From Phytophthora hibernalis (lineage: Eukaryota; Oomycota; Peronosporomycetes; Peronosporales; Peronosporaceae): DNA of 64,000 nt. Where the stretch lies: positions 372,001-436,000 of the forward strand of contig JAAKBF010000218.1 of NCBI GenBank assembly GCA_012656075.1, given 5' to 3'. The notes beneath the pieces were generated by a model, which was given only the letters and a program-made list of their open reading frames with translations, was not told where the DNA came from and did not search any database. Numbering within the stretch: position 1 is the first letter of the stretch; each line of letters opens with the position of its first letter. The translations under genes and the position numbers were made by a program. This document shows, piece by piece, positions 46,074 through 57,528 of the stretch.

Positions 46074-46658
46074 GGCTGGATGGGTGGCTCACGCGTTGCT
46101 GCTTGTCTCGTGGCCAGGACGCGAGCTGCAGACTGACAGCGCCAAGGTCGGAAGATAGTCGCGTTCAAACGATCCAAAGTCGTCAGCGCGGTCCGTCCAG
46201 AGCGGGAATGAAATGCTCGACGCCACGACGATTATTGTGTGTTCCATTTTTGAGCCGGGTGCATAGTGAAATCAAGTGCAGCCCACTGAAGGCTGGCAGT
46301 GTACCTATTCACAGTCAATACTGGGTTCTTTCTGCTGCAACGGCGGTCGACACCTTCATGTGCTGCTATGATAGCCTTCTGGTATTAATGTACAGCAACA
46401 ACCAGCCCATGGACCATGGGCCATGGGTATTATAGTTGACAGCGCGCCAGTCATGGAGAGCAGCACTATTAATATCGCTCGCGTCTGCCGGGATTACGCC
46501 CGCATTACATGCATCTCATGTATTCTGATGACGCCGGGCGAAAAGTATCTTCGCGAGGACTGCTTCCTCTACAGTAGTTCACCAACAATTCAAACCAATT
46601 TCATGGGAGTTTAGTTGCTAGTCTATGGGACGCGAACACGAGCTTTGCAGGCAGGCAG
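46074..46658. other. Intergenic, no gene seen
   Basis: Spacer between the small membrane protein start and the phosphatase end. It holds only overlapping CCATGG palindromes around 46407-46428. Confidence 0.5.
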
Positions 46659-47816
46659 CTACAGCTTGGACGCCATCACGACCACCTTGGCCACGACGAC
46701 CGTGACGTCATCCGGCTTGAGGTTGTGGCGCAGCGAGGCCAGCACGATGTTGTCCGCCGCCTTGTCGGGATTCTCCGCGATGACGTCCACGAAGGACGCG
46801 ATTTCGCCTGTCCAGTACCGCCGCCAGGAGAGCATCGGCTGCAGAAATAGTAAACACAACTTAGCAAAAGCAACATCCATCCACAGCAAGAGGTATAGCA
46901 TCACCGTACTGGAGACTGCGGGGGCGCCTTCTGCAGGTCAGGAGCAAAGTTGTCCCACACGCCGTCGGTCGCGAGCACCACAAGGTCTCCATCTTGCACA
47001 TCGATCTCGCCCGAGTCCGCCTACCAATTACCGTATTAAGACGTTATACACCCATCCGTTGCCAGCACAACAGAAATCCAAACGTACATCATCGGGGTGG
47101 TTCTCAATGGCACCAAACTGCTTGAACCGCAGCGGGATCTTCGCCAGTTGATACGGCGCGCGTCCGTAGTACTGCAGCAGCAATCCAACAATCAGCCCTC
47201 ACTCTCACACACTAACACTTCCATCACATACCTGAAATTTACTGCGGAAGACGACCTCCCCATTGCGGATGACCACGAAGCCCGAGTCTCCGAGGTTCGA
47301 GTACTCGAGCACCGGCTTGCCCCCTGGCGACTGCTTGAGTCTCACAATGCACGCGGTGGTACTGCCAGCCTCCACCTCGTCGTCCTCCAGTGCCTGGTTG
47401 TAGCCATAAGCCAGCACCTGCTGCGTGGTGGCGCTGGCATTGCCTGCCGTCTGCTGACGCACGAAGGCCGCCGCGTTGCGCATGAGCGAGCGCGAGATCT
47501 TGCCCGGGTCCACTCCGTTCTCGTTCCATCCTCCAACACCATCAGCCACGCCCACCACTTCAGGGGTGAGGAAGAACGAGTCTTCTCCACACGTGGCTGG
47601 GTTAGCGTTGATGCCGCTGTTGTCTTTGCCCAGTGCACAACGCTTGCCCTTGCACGCGGCTTTGGCGTCCAGGAAGAAGGCGGCGGCGCTGGCCGCGCGA
47701 CTACCACGTGCTGCAGGTTTGTCTGCTGCTGCGCTGAAGTGGAAGGCGCGTCGCGTAGGCTGCGTCATGGAGGGTCGACGCACGGCGGAAGTGGCTCGGC
47801 CCAGGCGGTGCAGCAT
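46659..47816 (-). CDS. PPTC7: PTC7-type mitochondrial protein phosphatase (PP2C family)
   Basis: A metal-dependent Ser/Thr phosphatase. Relatives in yeast and animals act in mitochondria on coenzyme Q synthesis and mitochondrial turnover. Four exons: 47816-47232, 47171-47088, 47020-46910 and 46838-46659, all with GT-AG borders, giving 319 residues. The N-terminus is basic, Ser/Arg-rich and lacks acids (MLHRLGRATSAVRRPS), as in a mitochondrial targeting peptide. PP2C motifs in order: GEDSFFL; VADGVGGW with a metal-binding Asp; GSTTACIV; NLGDSGFVVI; LATDGVWDN with a second metal Asp; and PDDVTVVVAKV. The frame is intact. It is divergent from bL20m across 153 bp. Confidence 0.88.
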
Positions 47817-47969
47817 CTTGAGTTGCTGTGTGAGCGGTATAGCTTGTGTCCAAATTTTGACCAATGAGAGGGGATAACGAATCGGATTGGACATAAAGCG
47901 GACTCGAGGGTGGTGGACACCAAAGGAGCTCCACCGCAGACTTGATAACTGTAGACAGGAAGCGCAGAT
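47817..47969. promoter_or_regulatory. Shared divergent promoter region
   Basis: 153 bp between the start codons of the PTC7-like gene (minus) and bL20m (plus). It includes the inverted CCAAT context at 47860-47866 (ACCAATG). No TATA box is seen. Co-regulation is inferred from spacing only. Confidence 0.45.
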
Positions 47970-48380
47970 ATGTCGTGGGCCAAGCACAAGAAGATCCTGG
48001 CCATGGCCAAGGGCTACCGCGGCCGTGCCAACTCGTGCTACCGTACGGCCATCAACCGCGTGGAGAAGGGGCTGCAGTACCAGTACCGTGACCGCAAGCA
48101 GAAGAAGCGCGTACGTGGGGCAGTAAAAACAATTATTTTAGTATATTTTCACTAATAATTTATACATTTATAGGACATGCGGTCGCTGTGGATCCAGAAG
48201 ATCAACGCCGGCGCGCGTCAGGAGGGACTCTCGTACTCGAAGCTCTACGGCAAGATGAACGGCTCGGGCATCGAGCTGAACCGCAAGGTGCTGGCCGACA
48301 TGGCCGCCACGGAGCCCTTCAGCTTCAAGTCGGTGCTGGAGGTCGTCAAGCACATGGAGGGCGTCACCAAGGCTCTGTAA
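47970..48380 (+). CDS. MRPL20: Mitochondrial large-subunit ribosomal protein bL20m
   Basis: Nuclear gene for the bacterial-type L20 protein that binds 23S-like rRNA early in mitoribosome large-subunit assembly. Two exons, 47970-48110 and 48174-48380, with a 63-base intron, both borders phase 0, giving 115 residues. Signatures: SWAKHKKILAMAKGYRGRAN; YRTAINRVEKGLQYQYRDRK; RSLWIQKINAGARQEGLSYS; and LNRKVLADMAATEPFSF. The length matches bacterial L20. There is no long presequence; the basic N-terminus may serve for import, as is common for mitoribosomal proteins. A shared promoter links it to a second mitochondrial gene. Confidence 0.92.
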
Positions 48381-48686
48381 ATATGCTACACCTGCTGGCC
48401 TCACTTGTCCTGATGGACTGCAGACAGACAAGAACAGGTCGTCGTTGTGCAGAGTGACATGCGTTGCTGGCTGCAGTGGATGATAGAGAGCGTGCGCTGG
48501 CAATGCAAGACGGTCGTGTGATGAAGAGACGGGAACTTTTTTATTTGGTTTTCAGCTTCTGTTGGTGTCTCTCGACTGCGCGTAGATTTCTTGTGTGGTG
48601 AGGCTTCATCTGTCCCACTACTCGGTCGTTTTGACATGGACACAAGGGCGCGACTTGATCATCTCCAGGTGTAAATGTTGGTGAGC

Positions 48687-49987
48687 CTACTTTTTCAGGA
48701 TAGCCGCCACCTTCTTGTCGACTGGACGGCTCTTCTTGAGATCCTCTTCGATGTCGACGAGCTTCCAGATGCCGTCGATCATGGTCTGGACGAGCTCGAC
48801 CTCGGAGTAACCAATGCGGGCCTTGTTGGAGATGTCGTAGACGCCACCGGGGCCAGGAGGCGAGTGCTCGCCCTTGGAACCACGGGCCTGGAGCCCCAGC
48901 GCATCACACAAGCTGTAGAAGCGCTCGGACTCCTTGGACAGGTACGGGAACTTGATCATGACGCTCGCACGCAGACCCGTGCCCAGGTTGGACGGGCACG
49001 TGCACACGAAGCCCAAGTGGTTGTCGTACATGTACTCGCGGCCCTCGCCCTTGACGACCTTCTCCACATCCGACACGCCACGGCTGAAGCGGTCAAAGAC
49101 CTCCTGGATGTTGCCGCCGTTCTGCATGGCGATCACGCGCATGTGGTCCTCCTCGTTAACCCAGACCAAGAAGGTCTTGTTGTTGTTGTGGAAGATGCCA
49201 CGTCCATCGGGCCAGTCGCGCGCGGCGCCAGCGTTGGTCAGCAAAGTGCCACCACCGGGCTTCTGGAAGAGAAAGTGGTCGTCGATGAGCTGCTGCTCCT
49301 CGTCCTTGGTCATCTTACTCAGCGGGTAGTACTTGCCCGCCAGGTCCTTGGTGAGGTTGCTCAGCGCCTTGATAGCACCCGCTCCACCTCACGGCGCTCA
49401 CCACGTGACGTTCCAGGTGGCAGTGCTAAACCGCGCACACTGCGACCCGCGCGGATACGCGTCGAGATGACGTAGCTGTCCGGGATCTTGCCATTGCGGA
49501 TCTTGGACGAGTCGATGTCCGTCTTGTGCGTGTCCGAGGGCTTGTAGCCGTGCCATCCCTCGATGACGGGGTCCATGAGCTCTTTGAAGGTCTGGTACGA
49601 CTCCTCGTCGCCAGCCACGACGCCCACGCCCAAGTGGGGCGTATCAATGCCCGTCTGGATGGCCTGGTCGATCGTGTAGCCGCTGGCCGTCCTGCGGTCC
49701 TTGAGCTTGTCGTAGATCTCGGGTGTCAGGCTCTTAGCCATGAGGCTCTTATGCTTGGGGGTGAGCACGGGATAGTTGTCGTACTTGGACTTGGAGGAGG
49801 TACCGCTCCCGCCCCCGCCGATGCCCAGGTCCCTCTCGATGTTCTTAAGGCGACTGGAAATGTCCAGCAGCACGTCGGACGTCGAGTTGGAGCTCTCCGC
49901 GGGCTTCGTCATCGTCATCGTCGACGCGGCCAGACCGAGCGTCACAGCGCCAGCCCCCGCGATGAAGCGGGCGTTCGACTTGAGCAT
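48687..49987 (-). CDS. Mitochondrial-type phosphagen kinase
   Basis: Phosphagen kinases move phosphate reversibly between ATP and a guanidino compound to buffer energy. Characterised Phytophthora members have been reported as taurocyamine kinases, so the substrate may be taurocyamine rather than creatine or arginine. The start at 49987 gives a basic, hydroxylated N-terminus (MLKSNARFIAGAGAVTLG) suited to mitochondrial import. Features: HLGVGVVAGDEESYQ; VISTRIRAGRSVRG; VNEEDHMRVI (substrate-related NEED motif); and the active-site CTCPSNLGTGLRASV with its Cys. The C-terminal IWKLVDIEEDL follows. A C3 run at 49378-49380 is one base short, breaking the frame between the two halves. The repaired length is about 433 residues. 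Confidence 0.85.
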
Positions 49988-50534
49988 GCGATCTACAGTG
50001 AAGATCAATTACTACGTAGCTCAGTCGACATTGACAGCGCATTCTTCACGTACTCATCATGGTGCTTCTTAAGTTTTCCGAGACTCGAGCAGTGGCAGGT
50101 CAATTCGGAAATGAGAGGTGGTGAGCGCAGCGATCTTTTGGCGGCGACAGAGATCCGCGACGCTTGAAGATTCGCAAAGTAGTGTGGCACGATACACAAA
50201 CCAACTTCAATCAGCATGCTGGCGATGCCAGTGGCATGGCCTATAAAGAAGAAACGAAAACAAAAAGCTATGAACTCCAGTAAGTGCTGCACGCTCTGGA
50301 AGCTTTTCATTTTGCCCAGGGCACTTCAGACAAGAAACAAGCTAGTTGTGGCTCAAATAAGTATGTGTTTGTGTCGACGCGACTCGCAACTCACTGCGAC
50401 CGCGCGCCAACACGGTTTTCTTCCCTTGCTCTCCCTTCAAAGTCACAAGCTCTCTCCAAAGCAGTGGCTTCCCGGTTTCGGGCTCAAGCCACATCTTCTC
50501 TACCTAAAGGCGCAGCAATCAGCATGCGCGACGC
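49988..50534. other. Intergenic, no gene seen
   Basis: Upstream of the phosphagen kinase and downstream of CCT7. Short frames here have no support. Confidence 0.5.
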
Positions 50535-52394
50535 TTATGCGCCACCCTTGCCACGGAAAGCGCGCACACCGCGGCCCATGCCGCTGGGACCTCCTCGGCC
50601 GCCGCCCATCATACCACGCATGCCCTGGCCGCCCATGGCGGAGCTCATAGGCGCGCCACCGGGGGCACCACCCTGCGGCTGCTCTGACTTCGGGTTGCGC
50701 ACGGTCTCGTCCACGGACAGGATGAGGCACGCAGCCTCGGTGGCCGCTGCGATCGAGTTGATCTTGTTGGCCGCCGGTTCCCAGACGTGCGACTCGTATG
50801 TGTCACAAATGCCGCCCGTGGTGATGTCAACGCCGAACCACTTGCCCTCCTCAGGGTCCTTGAAGTGCTTCTGGCGCAGGCGGTTAAGAATGTCGGTCGC
50901 GTCGTGACCGGCGTTGTCGGCAATCTGGCGAGGGATGATCTCGAACGCCTTGGCGTACGCGTTCACCAGCAGCTGCGACTTGCCCTCAATAGTGCGCGCG
51001 TACTGACGCAGGTAGCGAGAGACCTCCATCTCGATAGCACCACCGCCAGCCACCACCGTGGACGAGGCCACGGCGCGCTTCACAACCATCAGGGCATCGT
51101 GCACGGATCGGTGAGCTTCCTCAATGAACTGCTCGGCGCCACCGCGCAGCACAATCGTGGAGCTCTTGGCCTCCGCGCACTCCATGAAGATGTTGTAGCG
51201 CTCGTTTCCGACCTGACGCTCCTCGAAGCGGCCACACGAGCCAAGCACCGACGCGTTCATGTCGTGCACAGAAGTCTGCACCACGCCACCGGTGGCACGC
51301 TGCGTGCGCTCCATGTCGTCCTGCGCGACGCGACCGGCGCAGAAGAGGCCGCGGTCGGCGAAGTACTGAGTAGCCAGGTCGCCCACAGGCAGCTTGGACA
51401 GGATAATCTGGGCACCACTCTTGACGCACAGCTCCAGCTTCTCATAGATAATGTTCCACTCGGCATCGACGATCGACTGGTACTTGGTGGGGTCGTCCAG
51501 ACGCACCTCGGCGTTCTCCTTCTCGGACTTGAGCTCCAGCTCGACGTTCAGGAGCAGGATCTTGGGGTTGTTGAAGCTCTTGGGCTGCTGCTCGAAGCCG
51601 GCGTACGAGAACGTCTTCTTGAACGCCACGCCCTTCACCAGGAACGAGTCGGTCACGGACCCGCCAGGAACCTTCTTGATACCGACCATGGTGATGTCCA
51701 GACCTTCATCCAGACTCAGCACAGCATCGACAATCTACAAAATAAAAGTCAGTAAGTAATAAAACAACTCCTATCTCCCAATACATCCCGCCTACCATGG
51801 GGGAGAAGAAGTGCTTGTGGCGCGAGATGAGCTTCGAGTTGAGGGCCGTGCCGCTCACGCACTCCAGCATCTGGCGACGGCCGACCTCGTCCGACTCGGC
51901 CACGCGGATCTCAATGTCCTTGATCTTCTGCACAGCCAGCTGGCCGGCCTTGCGGAAGCTCTTGATGATCATCTGCGGGTGCATGTTCTCCTCGATGAAG
52001 GGCTTGGCTTGGCGCATGAACTCGGCGCCCAGCAGCACGACGGACGTGGTGCCGTCGCCTACCTCGGCGTCCTGCGAGAGCGAAATGTCCACGAGCGTCT
52101 TGGCCGCCGGGTGCACCACGTCCAGCAGGTTCATGATGGTGGCTCCGTCGTTGGAGATGGTGGTCTTGCCGCCCGCGTGGATGAGCTTGTCCATGCCGCG
52201 CGGCCCGAGCGTCGTGCGCACGGCCTCCATCACGGCCTGACACGCGTTGATGTTGCTGATGAGCTGGGCCTTGCCCTGACTCGTGTCCGTGCCTTCCTTC
52301 AGCAGGATGATCTGCGGCTGCTGCTTGGGGAGGAAGAGTTAGAGGTGGAAGGGGGTACAGAGGGGAGATTCACACGTACCATCATGCCGTTCAT
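50535..52394 (-). CDS. CCT7: Chaperonin-containing TCP-1 subunit eta (CCT7)
   Basis: One of eight subunits of the cytosolic ring chaperonin that folds actin and tubulin. Three exons: 52394-52380 (MNGMM only), 52323-51796 and 51734-50535, with introns of 56 and 61 bases, giving 580 residues. Motifs: QPQIILLKEGTDTSQG at the start, typical of eta; TTLGPRGMDKLI; NDGATIMNLL; GDGTTSVVLLGAEF (ATP site); VVAGGGAIEMEVSRYLR; and GVDITTGGICDTYE. The C-terminal tail is glycine/methionine-rich (GGQGMRGMMGGGRGGPSGMG), also usual for eta. The frame is intact throughout, which contrasts with its neighbours. The tiny first exon is deduced from splice borders and the expected N-terminus. Confidence 0.93.
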
Positions 52395-52945
52395 GGTGAG
52401 TGCGAAGAGGACGACGGCGGGGGCGGAGGCTCTCTGACCAAGCAAGACAAGATTTTGGACACCACACACCAAAATCTCACGAGTATCGGACTTTAACGAG
52501 TAGTGACGGTACGACAAGCACAGTCATGATAAATGCCTTTTTGGTGCAGGGTGCCGACACAGTGCCGACTGTCGTCGTACACGACTTGGCGAGTCCTCGT
52601 TGTGTGGATCGAGTCAAAGTTGTGGTGTTTGGAGTCGAGGGTGTGGAGGGGTGTCATAACCTCCTGCAAGCAAGCCACATAGCAAGAGCAGACAGCAGCC
52701 ATCTACGTCCACACACTCAACACGGCCTCGGGGCTACACAGAAAGCTAAAAGGCCTGCAGATTGACCACGTTCTCAAGATGTAAGGCTCGAAAATCAAGA
52801 CCGGTTAATGATGCCACCACGTTGTGAGCTGATCTTACGAGTGGAGCGCTAAAATGTAGTGCATTGGGGATTATTGATCTACGCGCTACCAAGAGTGCAA
52901 GCAGAGATTCACAACGAGGCATTGACTAGCCGCCGGACGGCGCCT
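52395..52945. other. Intergenic, no gene seen
   Basis: CCT7 promoter and the 3' flank of the glucanase gene. No supported ORF. Confidence 0.5.
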
Positions 52946-55336
52946 TTACTCGGCGAAGCTGGCGGCCATGTACAGCGCCCACGAACGAGAGAGGCCGTCA
53001 TCCATTTTGGCCTTCTGGAGCACGCCCAACGCGCGCTGCTTGTCCACCATGGCGAAGTTCATGTACAGCAGCGACAGCCACGAGTTGCCCGTGTCCTCGC
53101 GCGTGACGATGGTCTCCTTGCCCAGCACCTGCTCCCACTCCTCCTTGACGAACTGCTTGGTGCGCACGAACTCGGTGACTGCTGACACGGGCAGCATCTG
53201 GATGCCGTGGATGCAGTACTTCTCGGCGCTGAACCACGTGGCGTAGTCCACCTTGTTGTCGAAGAAGATGCCCGTGACCTTGTTGGGCCGGAAGTTGGCC
53301 GGGTGCACCTGGTTCGCGTCCTCCATGAGGAAGTAGGTCTTGATGGCGTGCGCGTTGACGCGCGTCATGAGCTTGCCGACAGCCTCCATGGCGGCGTTCT
53401 TCGTGGCCTTGCCGTACATGTACATGCCAAAGGCGAAGTTGACGTCCTCGGACGTGCTCTCCTGGTCCTTGCCATCGGCGAACGGGGTGACGCCGTGCGA
53501 GTACGAGTGGCCGCGGAACCAGTCGAACGAGCGGAATCGCGCGAAGAACTTGTCGTCCGGGTCGTAGTTGGCGACGTCGCGCACCAGCAGGTTGACCATG
53601 TTGTTGAGCTTGCCCAGGTCGCTCCAGCTCGGGTCCAGGCGGTTCATGATGGCCGCCGTGTGGATCCAGTAGCCGTAGTGGAAGTGGTGGTCGTTGTACA
53701 TGGTGTTGCCGAAGTCCGAGTTCAGATCCTTGGTCTTGAAGCCCTGCGAGCTCACGATGCCGCCGTAGATCTGGTCGTACTGGAGCTTGTTGGCCCAGGA
53801 GTTGGCCACGAACGGCGCCATCACACCGCGCAACTTGTTCAGACACGTGCTCAGCAGGCTCTTGTCCCCACCGACGACAGCGGCATCGTTGGCAATCAGA
53901 CATAGTGACGCGTACTTCTGCGCAGCTTTGCCGTTGAAGTAGTAGCTGCCGTCGAGTGGAATGGACCAGGCGGCGTTGATGTCTTCGCGCAGGTGGTCGG
54001 CGATTCGCTGCTGCTGAGCCACGTTGGATGCGACCTTGCGAGCTGGGTAGAAGTCCTCGGCCACTGGCTGGGTCTCCTTGATCGTCCAAACCGCATCGGC
54101 TGAGCCGCCTGGTGTCGTGAAAGCTTGGTAAGCTCCGCGAGTTGTCGAATACGCCACCATACCGTCCACCTGACGGACCCCGTTGGTCGTGTCAATCGTG
54201 TCAACATGGTGCTTCATAGCGAAGTGCAGGAGGCCACCAGAGCAATCACCCATCGTCTTCCATTTGAACGAGTACGAGCTGTCGTCGTGGAGATCAACGT
54301 CGGCCGCTTGCACGATACAGGACTTGTGCTTGTCCAGAGTGTTCATCCACGAATCATCAAGCACGAGCGCAACGCGCAGCACACCGTCGAACACGCCCGT
54401 GCTCTTGAGAGCGGAGTTGCCGTCCGCCGTCAGAGTGATCTCCTTCTCACTGCGACCGTCGCTCGACAGCGCGTAGACGACCCACTTCTGGCCGGAGTTG
54501 TAGACGATCTCGAACTTGGAGCCACGCACTTGACCACCGAGCGGCTGACCGTTAACTTTAGAGATCGCCGCGCTAGACACAAGGCGTGGAGTGAGACCCG
54601 AGTACTTCGTGGAGGCGTAGACCATTCCAGAGACTAGGTCCGACACCATAGTGCCACTGGACGAGCCGGCAGCGAACTTGACGGTCACGCCCTGATCAGC
54701 CCAGTCCACGACTTGGAAGTTGGGCTTCTGCCACACGATCTCCTCGGCCGAAAACACGAATTCGCGAACCATGCCGTGTGCGTAGTACTTGATGGCACCG
54801 TTGTTGCCGGAGCTGCCACCGCTGAAACGACTGCGATACGGGTAGCTCACGGACATGCCGAACGGAGCCTTGTCGGCGACCATCTGCAGCGAGTACGGGT
54901 TCGACCAAATGGGCTGGATGGCGGCATTGGAATCGTGCGCGATGATGTTGCCCCACCAATTGTTGGTGGGGATGGCGCGGTTCTTGATGACGGAGGAATC
55001 CAGGTACTTGGGCGGACAGAATCCCATCATGGCGTCCGTGTGCTCGACGAGGGAGCTGGGAGGCTCAAGCGCTCGAAACCCGGACGACGAAGTACCGTCA
55101 CCAACGTTGGGTGTGGGTGGAGCTGCCGAGTTTGAAGACGACGTATTAGCACCATCTTCTGCCGCAGAGTTCGTGTTGTTCAGCTCAGGATCGAGCGTAG
55201 GTGTCTCGATGGGCGAGTCGGGATTGACGCTGGAACTGCCATTATTACCGTCGAAACCTTGACCGACAACTCCTGGAAACGGAAGTTGTTGGAGAATTGC
55301 TCCAAGCCAAAGCAACATGGACGCGGAGAGCTTCAT
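52946..55336 (-). CDS. Secreted endo-beta-1,3-glucanase, GH81
   Basis: 796 residues, one exon. A signal peptide (MKLSASMLLWLGAILQQLPF, cleavage near residue 26) targets secretion. A Ser/Asn/Pro/Thr-rich linker (about 27-90) precedes the GH81 domain (about 100-790). Family marks: TNNWWGNI near the domain start; YNDHHFHYGYW with the proposed acid Asp; and DQESTSEDVNFAFGMY with the catalytic Glu. The enzyme cleaves beta-1,3-glucan by inversion. In oomycetes, whose walls are rich in this polymer, such enzymes serve wall remodelling, and in pathogens possibly interaction with hosts. The frame is intact and GC-rich at third positions, as in its neighbours. Confidence 0.92.
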   Translation of the reverse strand: MKLSASMLLWLGAILQQLPFPGVVGQGFDGNNGSSSVNPDSPIETPTLDPELNNTNSAAEDGANTSSSNSAAPPTPNVGDGTSSSGFRALEPPSSLVEHTDAMMGFCPPKYLDSSVIKNRAIPTNNWWGNIIAHDSNAAIQPIWSNPYSLQMVADKAPFGMSVSYPYRSRFSGGSSGNNGAIKYYAHGMVREFVFSAEEIVWQKPNFQVVDWADQGVTVKFAAGSSSGTMVSDLVSGMVYASTKYSGLTPRLVSSAAISKVNGQPLGGQVRGSKFEIVYNSGQKWVVYALSSDGRSEKEITLTADGNSALKSTGVFDGVLRVALVLDDSWMNTLDKHKSCIVQAADVDLHDDSSYSFKWKTMGDCSGGLLHFAMKHHVDTIDTTNGVRQVDGMVAYSTTRGAYQAFTTPGGSADAVWTIKETQPVAEDFYPARKVASNVAQQQRIADHLREDINAAWSIPLDGSYYFNGKAAQKYASLCLIANDAAVVGGDKSLLSTCLNKLRGVMAPFVANSWANKLQYDQIYGGIVSSQGFKTKDLNSDFGNTMYNDHHFHYGYWIHTAAIMNRLDPSWSDLGKLNNMVNLLVRDVANYDPDDKFFARFRSFDWFRGHSYSHGVTPFADGKDQESTSEDVNFAFGMYMYGKATKNAAMEAVGKLMTRVNAHAIKTYFLMEDANQVHPANFRPNKVTGIFFDNKVDYATWFSAEKYCIHGIQMLPVSAVTEFVRTKQFVKEEWEQVLGKETIVTREDTGNSWLSLLYMNFAMVDKQRALGVLQKAKMDDGLSRSWALYMAASFAE

Positions 55337-55926
55337 GGTCGTGGAAGTGCTTGTCGGCTGCTGGTTTTGCTGGTTCGGTGCAAGACGTCAAAATGACAAG
55401 TGAGCTTTTAGCAGCTCTGCGCGGTGGCAATGCTCAATATCTCCATGGCTCGGGAAGACACGCCGTGGCGTCACATGCGCTGTCAGTGCTTGACGATCAA
55501 GGTGAAGTCGGAAGAAGTCACCGAGTGGATCTGCTGTACGACCGAAATGAGGCCTTCGTAGATGTTGTTGACTGCTCACGAGGTCGATAGCATAATCTGA
55601 GCCGACTCAGATCCGACCAACAAAAAACAAAGCAACGACACAGGATTAGGGCATATCACTCTGTTCTACTTCAAGTATCGCCACCACAAGATGAACAAAT
55701 CTACATGTAGCAAGACAAAAACCACAAGCAGTGTTGGCGTGCTTTTGAGTAAGTGGCAAAAGCAGATAGTCAAACGATAGTACAGTATAACTGCATCCAC
55801 TTGTCATCCCGTCGCAGACAACAATGCGCAGCAAAACAAAGTTGGTAAAAAGTTTTAGTGATTGCGATTTTATCGCCACACACCTGGAGCTCCACCAAAG
55901 CGCCTCATACACTGCAAGCCTTCAAT
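55337..55926. other. Intergenic, no gene seen
   Basis: Glucanase upstream region and the 3' flank of the acetyltransferase gene. Short frames on both strands are unsupported. Confidence 0.5.
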
Positions 55927-57038
55927 CTAGACCCAGGCATATTTTTCGTTACTGAACCAGGTCGGCAAAGACGTTGGGGAATTCACGTTGTTTCCGCGGG
56001 GAAAAACCATTGCACTCGACAGCGAGAGCTCGCGTTCGGCAACTTCCATCTCAAGGTGACGGCGCACTTCCTCGTGCACCAAAGCAGACGGCGGGTCCCA
56101 GATCACAACCTTTTTCAGCTTGAACTTGCGCGCTTCCTGCATCGCCGCGTCCAGCAAAATGCGCTTGATAGCAGCAGCATTGTCACCGGAATCTGGGAAC
56201 CGAGCACGATCGAGGTACAGCGTGGACTCCTTGAAGCTGTGCCACCAGACCACGAAAGCGTTGTCATTAATCTTGGCACCGCAGCGTGAGGGCAGCTCGT
56301 CAAGACCTCCAGCTCGAGCATAGTGCAAACCGTTGCAAAACTGCCACTCGATCGAGGCTCGCGAGGGCAGGATCAAGAACGCCTCCTGTCTTTGGAACTT
56401 ATCACTCGACAGTTCCTCGACCAATCGTGCGTTATCAGCCTCCAGGAACTTGTCCAGCTTGTCGTCTACAAGAAACGACTCAAGCACGACGCTGTGGTTT
56501 GTAATATCGATGTTGCGAGGGTGGTCAACCTCCAGTGTAGCCATCTTGGACGAGTGACACTTCCACCCCAGTTTGTCATAATATGTGGGGCCGACATCCG
56601 AGTAGAGTACGGAGATCAGAGCTTGGGGCAGTTGCTCCAATTGCTTGGCCACTTCAGCCAGGAAGAAACTCGCAAGGCCGCGTCGACGGGACTCCGGCAG
56701 CGTGTAGACGGAGCTGATCTGGTACGAGAAGCCGTGTTCCATCTCTCCGGAGCTGCGACGAAGGACGCAAGGGAAGCGAATCGTCTTGCAATGGCAATAG
56801 AGCAGATCTCGACCAGCCATCAGCTCTACGTCACTCAAAGTGGAATTCTCTTGGGTTTTGTCCACGAGCGCCCAGAAGAGAGCCCCTCTTGAGAGAAGGG
56901 GGTCTCACGTTGGGCCACATCTTTCTGCTGCCATTGCTGCACGTCCAGTAGTGGCGGCCCCCAGTGCTCGTAGTCGTCGGCCTTGCACTGCACCTTGAGC
57001 GCCTCTTGCGTCAACTGCACCAAGCGGAACTTGTCCAT
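55927..57038 (-). CDS. LYC1-like GNAT acetyltransferase
   Basis: Resembles fungal LYC1, a lysine N-acetyltransferase family with an N-terminal GNAT domain and a distinct C-terminal domain. The start at 57038 gives MDKFRLVQLTQEALKVQ, followed by WQQKDVAQRETPFSQEG. The GNAT core has QISSVYTLPESRRRGLASFF (acetyl-CoA binding R/Q-x-x-G-x-A-type turn) and SVLYSDVGPTYYDKLGW. The C-terminal domain (residues about 180-370) has FVVWWHSFKESTLYLDR and LKKVVIWDPP. The frame breaks at a C4 run (56883-56886) that is one base short; with it the protein has about 370 residues. An alternative start lies nine codons upstream. The substrate is not established. Confidence 0.8.
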
Positions 57039-57528
57039 CGCGGAATGAGGGAATGGGGGCAGCATCACATGATCGGTCTCCGCTACGACTAAGTACGATT
57101 CGCCTTGAAGTGCTTCTTTATTATACCTGTGCAACGAAGGAAACACAACAATGCGTTCGCTCCAAGGAAACGAGTGCAATAGACTTGAGTTCATAGGATC
57201 GATCGGATCAATGCCAATCGCACTACATGTAGCAACACGAGCGCATTCACTTCTTTTTGCTTCTTTTCACTGGAAATCCCAGCTCCGTTCGAGCTCTCAC
57301 ACCAGCAAGTTCCAGACACCGGGACAATAAAGTCACGTGACTCCTTTCTTGATATTTTAACGCAGGCAAATGATTCAGTGGAGTGGACTCTGGCAGAGTC
57401 TTCGTAAACCAAGCGACCATGTTGAAGTGGCATGCGTGTTCCCACCAATCCCATCCTCTCCCTATTTCCTCCAATCACGTGCGTCGTCCACCTGACCACC
57501 AACCCGCATTTGCCACTTGCCAACCATC

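Noticed and set aside
46407..46428. Overlapping CCATGG palindromes
   Set aside because: Short self-complementary words with no context suggesting function.
48675..49475. A 266-codon + ORF opposite the phosphagen kinase
   Set aside because: Antisense shadow. The kinase motifs are on the minus strand.
50787..51755. A 322-codon + strand ORF opposite CCT7
   Set aside because: Antisense shadow of a strongly conserved, GC3-rich coding exon, with a His/Val/Leu-biased product.
52998..54089. Long minus-frame ORF (363 codons) and + ORF 53207-53905 over the glucanase
   Set aside because: Both overlap the intact GH81 gene in other frames and are rich in Arg/His/Gln, as expected for shadows of GC-rich codons.
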